A DNA stretch of 64,000 nucleotides from Atrina japonica (GCA_030159075.1 BROG01000073.1:1552501-1616500); one strand, 5' to 3'. Positions 14,192 to 26,069 are shown, counted from the first letter of the stretch. Notes: generated by a model not told the origin, from the letters alone. A program made the numbers and translations.

Positions 14192-14509
14192 TCTCGAGCT
14201 ACCTTCTCTATTATTTTAACCAATCTGACAACAGATTTCCAAATGATTAGTAGATCTGAGTTAGAGTGCCATTGTGGACAAATTAAGAGAATGACCTACA
14301 ATATTATTTCTTCATTCAATGAATCATATCTTTTAAAACAATTTTATGATTCATTAAATAATGTGTTAATTTGACATGTCATACAGAAGAACATATACGA
14401 AAATGATTGTAAATGATACATCCAAGTGAACCTGCAATTTGGGAAATATCTATGAAGTACAAAGTAAAAATGAAGAAGTGCCAATTAATAATCAAAACTC
14501 AAATCCATT

Positions 14510-16130
14510 AGAACACGACGAATTAGATGTGCAAATGGTCTCAACATGAAGAACAATTGCGAATCCCAAACGGGAATGGATCAGGTGTCCGGAAAGGAGT
14601 CAGTGTCCTCTGCTGGCATGGCACATCCGTCGCAAATGTTCTATTGAAACCTTTCTAGTTCGATGAACGGGTCAAATTCGGGGAAAAGGTAAAGTTTGGT
14701 GAGAGGTCAAGTTCGATTAAAAAAGGACGATTGGCGAAAGGGAGTCACTGTCTGTGGCCGTGATCCAGAATACTATCTTATATTACTGAGAGGGGGACTT
14801 CATTATGTTTAACAATATCCCCGTATTGACCATAAAACTTCTTAAACGATGATTTCAAGCGTTCAACAACGTAACCTTGTGTAAGTAGTTTATTGGCTAG
14901 TCGTTTAGCTCTCGGAATAAAACATTCATAAAAACAGCATGCCCTGGCATGACGTATAAGTTGTGAAATCAAAACGCCATAGGCAGGAGATAGAATATTA
15001 CTACTTAGAAATGGGAAGTTCGTAATGTGAAAATTGAAATCGTCGCGTTTGTCATAAAGCGAAGTGTGAAGTTGACCGTCCTTTCCAATCGACAGGTGTA
15101 AATCTAGGTAAGCAGCAGGTGTGTTGTTCTCTGTTGTCTCATTGATCTATAGCTCAACAGGATACATCTGGCCGTGGAAATTCTGAAATTCTGAATTATT
15201 TATGGACAGGACGTCGTCGATATACCTGTAAGTAAAACTGAACTGAGATGCTAACTGTTTGCTTCCTTTGGAGAGTAGAGACTATAAATTCCACTTCATA
15301 TGAATATAAAAAAAATGTCAGTCGACAATTTGTTGGAAAACTTTTCCCGCAAAAACGAGGAAGATGTTGTCTACCAGAAACCCCAACATCTTGATGATAT
15401 CGTCTTCGATGTACTTGTTATTGGAATCAGAGTGTTAGTTCACAAAATAAGGTTCCTCGTGACCTTACACTAAATATTTTTATCTGCGATTTCCATATTT
15501 GTATACATAAGATTTTTGTATAATAGGTGTTAATCTGTTTTTGAGTATTTGATGAGTGATTGTTGTGTAAAGGGTCGAAATATCAAAAGACTTGATGCTT
15601 ATAATATGTTTGAAATTTTAAATGTTTCAACAATTCTTTTGAATCCTTCAGGATCCACATCTGATTGACTCCGCTTCTTGAGTAGGCCGTTATACAGTAC
15701 TTCTGAAGACCTTGTTTAATATGTGTTAGAAGTTTGGTAAGCAAAATAGATAAAGGCTTAGTGGAACACTTAGATAACCCCGCAGTGAAGCGGTGTTTAT
15801 AGGGATTTTTGTGCATCTTCGGAATCCAATAAATGTATGGCAATTCAAGCTTCGTGTCACTTGTGGGTATTCGAAACGAAGCGAGAACGGATTTATGATT
15901 ATCTAATATTTCAGAGGTAGATAAATCGGTTAGAGAGTATGTAGGATTTCCAGGAAGTCTGTTAAGTCAAAGTTTCTCTTGTAGGATTCTGAAGTAGTAT
16001 CGCCTGCAGACAAATGTAAAGTTGTTAGATGCTTTGTCAGCAGGAACGATGATAAAATTTTCATGGAGACGGGAAAGTTCTCTGACAACATCAGGGTCAC
16101 GTAAAATTAAAATGTGTTTTGTGTTGACAC
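14510..16130 (-). mobile_element. Penelope-like retroelement, family B copy 1 (5'-truncated)
   Basis: Minus-strand RT fragments: PYIYWIPKMHKNPYKHRFTA with SKCSTKPL (15843-15583) and a thumb-region piece ISQLIRHARACCFYECF (14972-14778). The 3' untranslated tail, about 14780-14510, recurs at 20641-20960 in the opposite orientation. Several frames are broken and the 5' part ends at about 16130, where family A copy 2 starts head-to-head. RT assignment is firm. Confidence 0.8.
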
Positions 16131-18436
16131 AATGTTTAAGTCTTCGAATTCATCGTTTAAAAGAGTATCTGGTCATCGATTCGAGATTAATAATGGGGGT
16201 AACCAGATACTCTATCGTCATTTCAACTCTCCTGACCATTCCATCTTGTCTATGAGAGTTCGTATAATTGAAAAATTATACCACTGGACCAACAATCCCA
16301 CCTTGAGTACCCCCTTCCGTAGACAACGTGAAGAATTTTGGATTAAACAGATTGGCACTGCATATCCCTATGGATGTAACGATAATATCCAAAGTGTAGG
16401 CAATCTATCAAGCCCACTGTGTAATGGTGTTAATGTGATGGAACTTTTTAATTCTAACGTAAGACTTAAACGAAGTCACGGACATCGCTCTTTTAACTTA
16501 CGTTAACAAAAAATTGGGTCTTCATCACATTCGCAGCAAACTTTATTCTGTTCCTTTTACAAATCTCAATAAACTTTTTCAAGAAGCAAGAATGAATCCC
16601 TACACGGATTCTTCAACCCCAGAATACATACTGAACTCCATTATAATGGACATCGCTTATCACAGACTGTTTAAGCCTGCACGCGTTACATACGATGACT
16701 GTTCTGAACAGAAACGTCTTTTCTTTAAACTTAAGTTCACAAATAAAGGTATAGACGCTTTAAACATTGGCAATGTTCTAAATCACAAAAAAGGTTCCGT
16801 CCTGTATTCCACCATATTTTAAACTGAAGACCACGCCTTGCATTTCATATAGCTATACACCTAGCATCGCATCCAAGCTATTCAATTACAAACAGGTTTT
16901 GCAGTGCCTAGACATTAACCATCTTCTACACAACACTGTCACATGTTCATGTGCTTCATCTCCTTTCAAATACAATCCTATCGGGCATGTCATTACCGGC
17001 GACGTTTCTATTGTTGAAAATGAAAGCCTCAAAAATCTTATTTTAAGGGGCCCTAAATACCGGGAAGCCCGTTCCTTTAATTGGCGTCAGAATTTCACGA
17101 TGGGCCAGAACTAGACACTTTGTCTGAATGGCTGAAAGCCATACGATGGTTGATAAAATCTCGTATTCGAAAACTTAAGTGGACTATGAAAACACGTTAT
17201 CCCTCTGTATTTAATGATCCAGAAGTAGTTACTGAACTGGATAGGTTACATGACCAATATGTACTGGTACCAGCAGACAAAGCCTCAAATAATATAGTTT
17301 TTATTTGTAAGGCACATTACTATAATTGTTTATTAGAAGAACTTGGGTTTAATACGAATTCTGGTAATCCTACATACACACGTAGCTCACTTTCAAAGGA
17401 CGAGATCCTTCAAAAATCACGTGTCCGTATTACGCTCATTTGATATACCTACAACGGATACCGATTTCGAGCTACCACATTTATACTGGATACTTAAACT
17501 TCATAAAACCCCATATAAGCAAAGATACATAGCAGGATCCAGCAAATGTTCTACCAAACCTTTATCTTTACTCCTTACCAAGATATTGACAGCCATTAAG
17601 GAGAAACTTCAACAATACTGTACAGTTGCTTATTCCAGAAGCGGTGTAAATCAGATGTGGATACTTAAAAATTCTAAACAGCTTTTAGAAAATTTGAAGG
17701 CACACAATTTTTCTCGAATTCACAGTATCAAAACTTATGACTTCTCTACTCTTTACACCACTATTCCACATAAAAAAATTAAAAGAAAGTCTTTTCAGCA
17801 TCATACACAACTGCTTTTTCACTAAAGGTGGTACCCGAAAAATTTAAATATCTAGTGATTGGCTATCAGGATACTTATTTCGTCAAACACCACTCTGATT
17901 CTACACATAAATATACTGAAGTTGATATAAAAAACATGCTGGAATTTCTAATAGACAATATATTTGTAATGTTCGGAGACGTGGTCTTTCAACAAACTAT
18001 CGGCATTCCTATGGGAACCAATTGTGCTCCTTTATTGGCCGACCTGTTCCTTTATACATACGAAGCAGACTTCATTCAGAAACTGCTGAATTAAAAGAAG
18101 AAAAAGTTAGCGGTGTCCTTTAATATGACATTTAGATATATCTACGACGTTTTGTCAATTAATAATGACAATTTTCATACATATGTCAATGCGATATATC
18201 CCAACGAACTAGAAATTAAAGATACAACAGAATCAAACACACACGCTTCATACTTAGACATTTTACTTAAAATAAACACAGACGGGAAATTAGCAACTAA
18301 GCTATACGATAAACGCGACGATTTCGGCTTTCCTATCGTAAATTTTCCACATTTAAGTAGTAATATCCCCCAGTCACCCGCATATGGAGTTTATATTTCA
18401 CAAATGATCCGATATGTCAGGGCGTGCACAACATAA
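16131..18436 (+). pseudogene. Broken GIY-YIG endonuclease / reverse transcriptase of PLE copy A2
   Basis: Segments in order: SGHRFEINNGGNQILYRHFN and REEFWIKQIGTAYPYGCND (nuclease end), linker, YWILKLHKTPYKQRYIAG, KTYDFSTLYTTIPH (motif A aspartate), GIPMGTNCAPLLADLFLYTY (motif B), the catalytic box region and SYLDILL. The catalytic box reads YIYD where copy A1 has YIDD: codon TAC at 18143-18145, one base from GAC. Frames change near 16506, 17100, 17440, 17820 and 18095. The element is inactive on both counts. Confidence 0.82.
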
Positions 18437-18900
18437 GAAGATTTCATATACAGAGGTAAACTACTCACTGACAAATTATTGACACAGGGATATCGAAAAC
18501 CGCGTTTAATGTCAACGTTCCGCAAATTTTACGGTCGTTATAATAGTCTTGTTTGCGAGTACTCTGTTTCACTAAATGAAATGTTGAGTTGCCTTTTCGT
18601 TGGCGGTTGTTGAGACGTCTGTACCAAATGTGACGAAGATACACTCCTCACTTGTTTCGTTGGACTTGACTGTGGACTCACGGCGGGGGTGACCGGTCGA
18701 CAGGGGATGCTTACTCCTCCATGGCACCTGATCCCACCTCTTGGTTTCCAGAGGTCCGTGTTTGTCCATTTTTGCCGGATTTGTATCTGTGTCTTGGACA
18801 TTCTATTGATTTATACTTTGGTATCTGAAATTTTTATATTAAGTTTCGTTGTGAGTAATTTAACATATATCAGAAAATGTATTTTATATACATTTGTTTT
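16131..18900 (+). mobile_element. Penelope-like retroelement, family A copy 2 (decayed)
   Basis: Same family as 986-3720, opposite strand. The order is the end of the GIY-YIG-like nuclease (16131-16506), linker (16514-17114), RT (17081-18436) and 3' tail (18538-18900) with the GGTCGACAGGGGATGC block. It is cut at its 5' end against family B copy 1. Confidence 0.83.
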
Positions 18901-20369
18901 CAAGTTGGTTTAGTTTACGTTTAGGAAGTGTTGTCGAATAATACTTACGCCACACACATAATAAAATGAACGTCCATAGGATTTTTCGTGGACACCGGGT
19001 TCCCATCATGAAGTAAGTCAATTCTGCTGTGCAGAGGTGATGAGTGCAAGACATTCTAGGATGTATAAAACACACCAGCGTGTACTCACACAGATTATTC
19101 AGGAGGCAAAAGATGGCCGTCATATTGTTAGATATTACAAACACCCACAGCTCTATTCCTCATATACTTCTATAACTAACTCTTGAGCGATATCACATCT
19201 CATAGAAGACTAGACGATTGTTAGATATTTACTTCAACAGGCTGGAGCTCAGTGTAAGATTGCAAGATGGCAGCGTCTCTGAGTCGAGATTGTTACAGAC
19301 CGTACACTGTCAGCGTTTTTATTCTTTGCAGCAATGAAAGTAATGATCAAATCAGTAAATAACATGAGCAGAGGAACTGTTAAAATTATGTGGATCTACA
19401 AGCCATCTCCTGGGGTACCTGATTGTCAAACGCCCCATTACCTCTACTTTCCACATTGTTACATCGTAGATCCACAAAGGACATAAAGTACCAGACATGA
19501 TCCCCCATTGGGATATATTCAGGCTTTGTATTTCCACTTAATCCACACTGTCTTCTCAAATGTCTCCATCCACTTGTGAACTGATATATGTTGGTATTAT
19601 TTCCTCTCCTATTTGAAAGATCTTTTGAGTGATTCCCCCTTCCTCGGTGAAGGTTTCTAGACTATGTTGGCTTGATCTTCATACAGTCCATTTGACGATG
19701 CAATGGATTTCCCAAAGAGTCAATTTTTCCTCAAGGAATGTCTTTATGATGATTGTCATAACATTCATGAATGCTCTAACTGGCGGAGGTGACAAAATAC
19801 GAGGTGCAATGACCAACACCAGAGCTAGAAGGAAATGGTCTGCAAAAGGAACAGTTCAGGAAGGAGCTAGACCCACCTGATAATGGAACCATGACGTATG
19901 TACACCATCAAGATGTGTACGGCTAACAAGGCATTTTGCACAGGAATCCCCGGGTTAGACGCAAATCTGTTCTTCAGTTGATGGTATTTACGTAGTGGTT
20001 ATCAGATGGACCAACATAGTTTTAAGTTTCCCATCAAATAACGACCAATTTTGATTACTCTAAAGTAAACGGAGTCTCTATCAATTGCAATTTATGTTGA
20101 CAGGTAGTTGACAGGTAGAGATTAAGGTCAGCTTTTTGTTGTGCGTGGATACCTTTCTTTTTCATTATCTTAAAGGGCAGTATTTTCCAAAAAATATTTC
20201 CTTTTTCCTTTCCTTTTTACTACTTAGATTGATGTACAATAACAAAAACGAGATAAACACATTCATGAACGATTCTTTAATTCCTAGTATATCTTTTATT
20301 TGTAATTTTACATCAATCTAAGTCGAGGTAGTCATGAAGTATTCCTTCTCGACAACAGAAATTCAGATT
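18901..20369. other. No gene seen between PLE fragments
   Basis: No recognisable domain or repeat. Short open frames have no protein character that I can name. Confidence 0.45.
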
Positions 20370-20960
20370 CCATAATTGTTCACAGAAATTTCCATATCAC
20401 AAACTTCCCATTTCTAAGTAGTAATATTCCATCTTCTGCTGCCTATGGCGTTTTCATTTTACAACTTATACGTCATGCCAGGGCATGCTCTTCTTATGAA
20501 TGTTTTATTCTGAGAGCTAAACGACTAGCCAATAAACTACTTACACAAGGTTACTTTGTTGAACGCTTGGAGTCGTCGTCTAAGAAGTTTTATGGTCGAT
20601 ACGGGGATCTTGTTAAACATTATGAAGTCCCTCTCTCATAGATATTAAATAGTATTCTGGATCACAGCCACAGACAGTGACTCCGTTTCACCAATCGTGC
20701 TTTTCACCGAACTTGACCTCATCACCAAACTTTACCTTTTTACCGAATTTGACCAGTTGATCGAACTAGGTTTCCATGGAACATTCGCGACGGGTGTGGC
20801 ATGCCAGCAGACGACGCTGACTCCTTCCAGACATCTTGTCTAATCCCGTTTGGGATTCGTAATTGTTCTTCATGTTGAAATCATTTGCACATCTAATTCG
20901 TCGTGTTATAATGGACTTGAGTTTTTTTTATTATTGCTGGGTACTTCTTCACTTTTACTT
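20370..20960 (+). mobile_element. Penelope-like retroelement, family B copy 2 (3' fragment)
   Basis: 20386-20640 encodes the RT C-terminal region (NFPFLSSNIPSSAAYGVF, LIRHARAC, LLTQGY, KKFYGRYGDL) to a TAG. The following tail matches the inverse of 14510-14780. With copy B1 it forms a large imperfect inverted pair around family A copy 2. Confidence 0.8.
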
Positions 20961-21258
20961 ACTATGTATCAAATTTTCCTAGTCACTGAAACCTGGATTG
21001 AGACTTTCCTCTTATTATCATTGGCCAACCCCTGATAAGTACATATTTGGTACGCATTTGTTTTTATCAATAGCACCAAAATTTAAAACAAATATTAGTG
21101 CATTTGCATGACGTCAATAATTCTAATTAAGCTTCCATATGAATAATTTGCTACTTTCCGAGATGTGTTATTTTTATTTCTTTAAAACTTCAATCTATTT
21201 TAAAGGGGAACTCACTAATTAAATACAAAATATTGTCATCATGTATGACGACTAGATA

Positions 21259-21262
<4 letters not shown>

Positions 21263-21338
<76 letters not shown>
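21263..21338. repeat. (CT)n microsatellite
   Basis: About 76 bp of perfect CT repeats lying 100 bp outside the Polinton's left flank. Confidence 0.97.
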
Positions 21339-21342
<4 letters not shown>

Positions 21343-21442
21343 GTAGGTCTATATTCATCAACTGTATCAAATGACTGGGTTTTCCTGTTAATGCATGCGG
21401 ATGCTGTTTTGTTAATGTTTTATCAAAACTTTTACTCTGACT

Positions 21443-21453
21443 TTATTGAATCG
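21443..21453 (+). repeat. Left flanking direct repeat of the Polinton (candidate TSD)
   Basis: TTATTGAATCG occurs here and at 35671-35681. Extended outward, CTGAC-T/A-TTATTGAATCG matches 16 of 17 bases. Polintons usually make 6-bp target duplications, so the extra bases are chance or prior similarity, and the exact junction is uncertain. Confidence 0.65.
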
Positions 21454-21462
21454 ACTCTGACA

Positions 21463-21650
21463 TGTGTGTTGTATTATGAGAGTTCTGGGGCACTTCCCAT
21501 TCCATGGTCTATTTATACCACTAAATCTCTCTATTCTAGTGGATTGAATCGTACCTGGGAATTCACCGAATACCTGGGTGGCAATCGACCGCAACGTTCG
21601 ATGAATTCCGAGAAACGGCAGCCCTATTCACTTCCGAGAAATTGCAAACG
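21463..21650 (+). repeat. Left terminal inverted repeat of the Polinton
   Basis: 188 bp starting TGTGTGTTGTATTATGAGAG. It matches the reverse complement of 35477-35664 with four substitutions, all within the innermost third. After a 14-bp indel, similarity resumes at ATTGGCATAATAAAAA (21651). Outside the TGTGTG start the two ends are ACA here and CAG at the right, so the expected AG terminus is not clean on the left. Confidence 0.95.
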
Positions 21651-21703
21651 ATTGGCATAATAAAAATTGAAATGCTATAAGAAAAAAATATGAGTAATTA
21701 AAA
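21651..21703 (+). promoter_or_regulatory. Promoter-like end of left TIR, upstream of first Polinton gene
   Basis: ATTGGCATAATAAAAATTGAAAT is shared, with one mismatch, by the segment that overlaps the polymerase start at the right end. A second A-rich motif, TAATTAAAA, directly precedes the ATG at 21704. Promoter function is inferred from repetition at both ends. Confidence 0.5.
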
Positions 21704-22385
21704 ATGGGTACGAGTGGCAAAGCATGTAAAATCAATGTTGATCAGTTTGACTTGAACAAGTTGAGGATCGAGAAAAACCCCGTAAAGGTAAAAAATGGTA
21801 ATTTTTTCGCCGATATACTATATAAGTATCCGAACGATGTCTTTCAGCCTCTTAGAATACAAACTCCCACGTTATTATCGTATGGAGTAAATGATAGGTT
21901 TACACCTTATACGATATCACTAGCGTTTGATCACGATGAACTTTTCAAGGAGGAACAAGAAAAGTTTGAGGAAATCATCCAAGAGATTGAACAGTTTATT
22001 AGAAAAGAAGTCCAGAAACATAGGGGCTTTTTAATAGAGAATGGCAGAAAGAAACCGATCGCAGTTGATGATCTTACGATCTTAAAAGCGGGGAGGAAGC
22101 ATACCGTTATGTATGCAAAACTTAAAATGGAGGAAGAAGAAATAAAAACCACGTTTATGAAACCAACGAAAGGCGGGAGGGTTGATTTAATCCCATCAGA
22201 TTACATAGGCAAAGCGTGCAAGGTTATTACGGGGGTTAGCATTTAGTTCTGTTTTCATCGGACCTTCAAACGAATCCATTAAACCGGTCGCGGAGGTTGT
22301 TGGTGTTAGGAAATTAGTTACGGTAAGTGACCTAGCTGATGAGATGGTGCTCGACTACGAGCATACCTCATACGACGATGAATAA
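21704..22385 (+). pseudogene. Candidate ssDNA-binding-like protein of the Polinton, one frameshift
   Basis: The first gene inside the left TIR. An open frame of 180 residues ends at TAG (22244-22246). A second frame from about 22248 runs open to TAA at 22383-22385, so one extra base probably splits a gene of about 225 residues. The pattern PLRIQTPTLLSYGVNDRF, then YTISLAFD, an acidic helical stretch and TVMYAKLK resembles proteins of large DNA viruses suspected to bind single-stranded DNA. That is pattern similarity only. No signal peptide or membrane segment. Next to a protein-primed polymerase system, an ssDNA-binding role would make sense. The start follows the A-rich TAATTAAAA motif. Confidence 0.5.
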
Positions 22386-22410
22386 TTGAAATAGCATAAG
22401 AAAATTTTCT

Positions 22411-22737
22411 ATGTATAATAAAATGACTTTAAATAAAATGTTTCATAGTATCGGGATAGAGCCGAATAACAAAACGACATGTAAGATGCCCATACACGTT
22501 AGAAGGATTCGTGATTCTCCGTGCCCTCATGAGATCGTTCCGAATTCGATCTTTTGTTCTATGAAAAAACGCGATTTTCGTCCCTTGAAATTTTGTGAAT
22601 CGTGCGGAAGATGGATGTCTGATTCTACCCACCACACCACGTGTTATTCCTGCGATAACAGAAAACAGCGAGGTCATTATTATTATATAAAGTCTAGAGG
22701 ACCTCCCCAAACACGTGGAAGACCCCGAAAGTACTAA
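22411..22737 (+). CDS. Small zinc-finger protein of the Polinton
   Basis: 108 residues, intact. Paired cysteines occur as CESCGRWM and, after STHH, CYSCDNRK, with an earlier CPHE...C pair, so one or two zinc sites are likely. The C-terminus GPPQTRGRPRKY is basic and resembles an AT-hook (GRPRK), suggesting DNA or RNA binding. A start at the second ATG (22423) would place TATAATAAAATG immediately before it, like other genes of this element, and may be the true one. It converges with the ATPase gene; about 70 bp of AT-rich sequence with AATAAA-like motifs separate them. Specific role unknown. Confidence 0.6.
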   Translation: MYNKMTLNKMFHSIGIEPNNKTTCKMPIHVRRIRDSPCPHEIVPNSIFCSMKKRDFRPLKFCESCGRWMSDSTHHTTCYSCDNRKQRGHYYYIKSRGPPQTRGRPRKY

Positions 22738-22807
22738 TTTATATTTACAAAAATAAAATTATTGTATAAACTTATACCCCGTCGGTTGTTCCGTACACAA
22801 GATTAAT

Positions 22808-23393
22808 TTAGAATGTTTGTGCTGCGACAGCAAGTCTTTCAAGGGTTCGCCTGTCTTCCGTGACGACGTCGTTCTCGTCCAAACATTCGTTGTAGCTAAA
22901 CTTGTCTTTGGTATAGAAGAGCGCGACCCACTTGACCTGCGTGCGGAAATCTTTTGACGCGCTATTATATCTTTGCGTCAATATCCACACGGATTGGTTG
23001 GCGTGTCTCCCCGAAAACGCCAACATGGACAAGGCGTCCGCTTTCTTTTTTATCTGCTTCGTGGCCGAACAGTCGTCTATGATGTACAACGTGGACGTCC
23101 CCTTTGTATTTGTCGAAAAAAGTGTCGCAACATGTCCTGCAATTTCTCCTCTCCGACCGTTTTCGACACGGGATTGACGATGACGACGCGTTTTGTCTTT
23201 AGGATGTTTTAAATCTTCGCCTATCCATTTTCTCGATTTATAGGGCCTTGTTGAAATAGATCGAAGGGCACAAGATCACGATGTGCTCGAAGAAATCTTT
23301 GTATTCGGTTTCCAACAGATCGAGGACAAACTCCGTCTTCCCGCAACCGGTGGCACCCACGATCATGGCAGAATGAGGTTGTTGAATGTACAT
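22808..23393 (-). pseudogene. FtsK/HerA-type packaging ATPase, frameshifted
   Basis: This family pumps viral DNA into a capsid (A32-like ATPases). The minus-strand ATG at 23393 opens a frame with Walker A GATGCGKTEF near residue 15 and a stop near 23241. The C-terminal half (from about 23089) has Walker B YIIDDCSA, then GRHANQSVWILTQRY, a typical motif of this family, and ends at 22808. The middle is readable only by changing frame at least twice. Total length of about 195 residues is near the Polinton norm. It lies 22 bp after the capsid gene on the same strand. The assignment is firm; activity as assembled is not expected. Confidence 0.85.
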
Positions 23394-23415
23394 TTTGTAA
23401 TGACTTCAAATTTTT

Positions 23416-24706
23416 TTAAGATATAACGCTCGCGAAACGGCCGTTCGACATGTTGATCTGCCCGTCTTTGACGACGAAAACGTCCAAGGGATCGGTAGAG
23501 GGTTCGGCTTCTCTCTCGATTCGGACGGCAACACCTTGGCTGATGTTTTGAAGCTTACGACCCGTGCCGTGGAGATGATTTTCAGGTGTCGTTCGTAAAT
23601 CTAACCAGAGGGCGTAATGATCTTTGAGATATTTCCCCAGAGTCACTTCACTCAGGTCGAGTTCCTTGGCGACTGATTCTGTGACGGTTTCGCAATTCAG
23701 GGAAGCCGAGAAAAACTTTTTAATTTCGTCGAATTGGTGATGAGGTTTCATTCCGTGGGAGAAGAGTTGGTTCGGTTGTCCCTCGATGGTTGTGTCCACT
23801 TTGATGATTCTCGGATTATAAAATTTTTCCGGATCGTTTTTAGAAATAGTTTTGAAGAGAAACAGAATACCCGAGAGAGAACGTGCGGGGGTGTTGATGT
23901 CATAATTGAGGACGGATTCCGATTTACTCTCCCTCGTTTTGCGATATCGCAATATTTGGTTGAAGTAATAAACGTGGTCTCCCGCATACCTCTGTCTGAT
24001 GCTGCGAGCGAGATTGCCGTCGGTAATTTTTTCGAATTCCAAAGAGATGTTGGTTGCCTTATAACTAATCGTTTTATCGACATCGCTGGGGTCCGGCGAG
24101 ACGACGTGTTTAGCATCGTTAAATGTCAGCATGTATTCTAATCTATCTTGTAATCCCGCTTGATTGATAAAGGGTTCGCTCGTTTCCAAGATTTCGAAAT
24201 CCAAGGGAATACAAAATCGATTGCCGTACGCCGTGGCAATTTCGTAGTATTCGTTACTGTCGCGAGGCATTACATGTTTGAAGGGTTTTGCCCTTTTTAT
24301 ATTGAGCTCGTCAGTCTGTACTCCCTGATAGACCATGTTACGTCGTTCTATTTTCCAAAGACCGTTATAGACTAAAAATTATATCGCATCGTCGATGGTT
24401 TTGAACGGTATTTCCCGAAATCTTCCCTTCGATTTTTTTGACGATGTTACGCCCCAGATTATTATAAACACCCGCCTTAGTGAGATCACCACCCTCTACG
24501 CCGATTTCCATATCGAAGCATAGTCTCGTAGTTCTGGGAACGATGACGTCGTTGTCGCTCAAATTGGGAAAACGAACCGTCAACGTTTGGTTTTCTTCGA
24601 TACTCGAGGGACTATAGGAATTGGTGACCGTTTGGCGAATGCCCTTCACACCGAAGGGAGTGCGCAATTTTCTATCGGGATCGAGAATGTGTCCGTAATT
24701 CATCAT
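23416..24706 (-). pseudogene. Major capsid protein (double jelly-roll), one disrupted segment
   Basis: Forms the hexon-like shell unit in Polinton/adintovirus relatives. The N-terminal frame (24706-24365) contains the signature TLTVRFPNLSDNDVIVP and NNLGRNIVKKIEGKISGN. The C-terminal frame (24336-23416, 306 residues) continues with a long beta-rich region including LRTTPENHLHGTGRKL. Between them, about 24400-24340, small indels move the frame out and back. Total of about 430 residues fits a capsid protein of this class. It shares a 42-bp divergent promoter with the (+) gene at 24749 and is followed by the ATPase, a typical packaging pair. Identification is from recalled family motifs. Confidence 0.85.
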
Positions 24707-24748
24707 CTTTCTAATTTATACGATAAAAATTTTTAACTCGTTTTAAAA
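24707..24748. promoter_or_regulatory. 42-bp divergent promoter between MCP (-) and membrane protein (+)
   Basis: On the minus strand CGTATAAATTAGAAAG abuts the capsid ATG; on plus, AACTCGTTTTAAAA abuts the ATG at 24749. Both fit the element-wide pattern of an A/T-rich TATA-like block ending 0-6 bases before the start codon. Confidence 0.55.
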
Positions 24749-26054
24749 ATGGATGACAATTTAGAAATTCTACTGACGAGGTTTATGACGACGACAATGT
24801 TCAACAAACTACGTTTAACAACGATGATACGGAAAATGCACAACTCGCGTGGGATAATTATGGCTTATCAGAACCTCTCCTCAAAACTGCACCAGATCCT
24901 CCCCACGAGCCTCCCCCGGGGTCTCAACGAGGGGTAGAAGAGCTACAAAAAGAGCTAAGAACCAGTGAACTCGTGGCCGCCTGGAAAAAAAAACAACGGG
25001 GTGGGGTACCAAATAAAACCCGTAAAATTTACATCCGTCGGAGATAAATTATATGCAATTTGGAATGGTAAAAGAGATTTTATTTATTAAACTATGAACA
25101 TGATTCTACGAGAGTTCTATCAGCAAGTACGTTACTAGTTAGAGGAGGAGGAGGTATACAATTTGTTAGAGCCCTGGGTTTAGAACATAAACTTCCGTCA
25201 AGAAAAGCGACAATGATTGTAGACCGTAAATTCACTACTGCACAAAAAGAAGTGGGTGTAGTTAGCAGCAACGACGAAACGCAAGTAAAACGACTAAACG
25301 ACAGCGTATCAGAAGTATCGGATAGTCTACAAGACCTCGCCAATAAAGCGGAGGAAGAGGGGGGGCCGCGGAACCGCTATCCGTGCGAGAATTGCGGGGA
25401 TTGGATAAAAGTTTACGAACCATTAGAGGTGAATTACGCGTTCAAGAAGGTAAAAGGGCGGAAACGCGAACGATTGATATCGGAATGGACCGAAAGACTC
25501 GAAAAACAATCCGGATGAAAAAAGAATGGCTCGAGAGAGAAATAGAGAAAGCGCGCGGTGAACTTGACGGGGTTAACGAGAGTATCGCTATTCTCAAGGG
25601 CCGATTGCGATCGCAATTGACTACTATAAAAGAGTCGATCAAGAGGCTACTCGACGATAATATCTCCTTGAGAGAAAGAATCGCCAATCTGTTCAAAGAA
25701 CAGGGAATCACCATTTTTAGCGTCTTGACCGCCGTTGGAATGACCGTCGCGTTTTTGGTCGAATTATTGATACCGGACATCACACCGGTTAAACCGACGT
25801 CTCCTCCAACCAACAAAGAGGGTGGATTACAGGAATGGCTCAAGAAACAGCTAGACGCGGTCGGAAAACTGCTCGCGAGATTGGCCGCCAAATTCGGCGA
25901 GGCGTTACCGGGTATATTGGGTTCCATCCTTTCCTGGATCTTGTCGACGCTCGGCAACACCGCCGTTTGGTTGGGTGAACATCTGTGGGTGTTGGGCATG
26001 GTCGTCGTCGGTTGGTTGTTAACGAAACTCGACGAAGAGAAGAAAAGAAAATAA
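24749..26054 (+). pseudogene. Conserved Polinton coiled-coil/membrane protein, frameshifted
   Basis: A protein I recognise as recurrent in Polintons of marine invertebrates, function unknown. An acidic N-terminus (about 24770-24980) reads through DDTENAQLAWDNYGLSEPLL. A middle part (25213-25370) includes VKRLNDSVSEVSDSLQDLAN. The intact C-terminal frame (25383-26054, 223 residues) has GLDKSLRTIRGEL, a charged coiled-coil region, LRERIANLFKEQGITIFSVL running into a membrane segment, a Pro/Thr linker, an amphipathic Leu/Ala-rich stretch and a second hydrophobic segment near the end. Breaks sit near the A9 run at about 24985, near 25085 and near 25380. Perhaps a virion membrane-active protein; that is a guess. 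Confidence 0.65.
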
Positions 26055-26069
26055 CGATATAGCGACTTT

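Noticed and set aside
23734..24141. Plus-strand frames opposite the capsid gene
   Set aside because: Antisense shadows of the minus-strand capsid gene.
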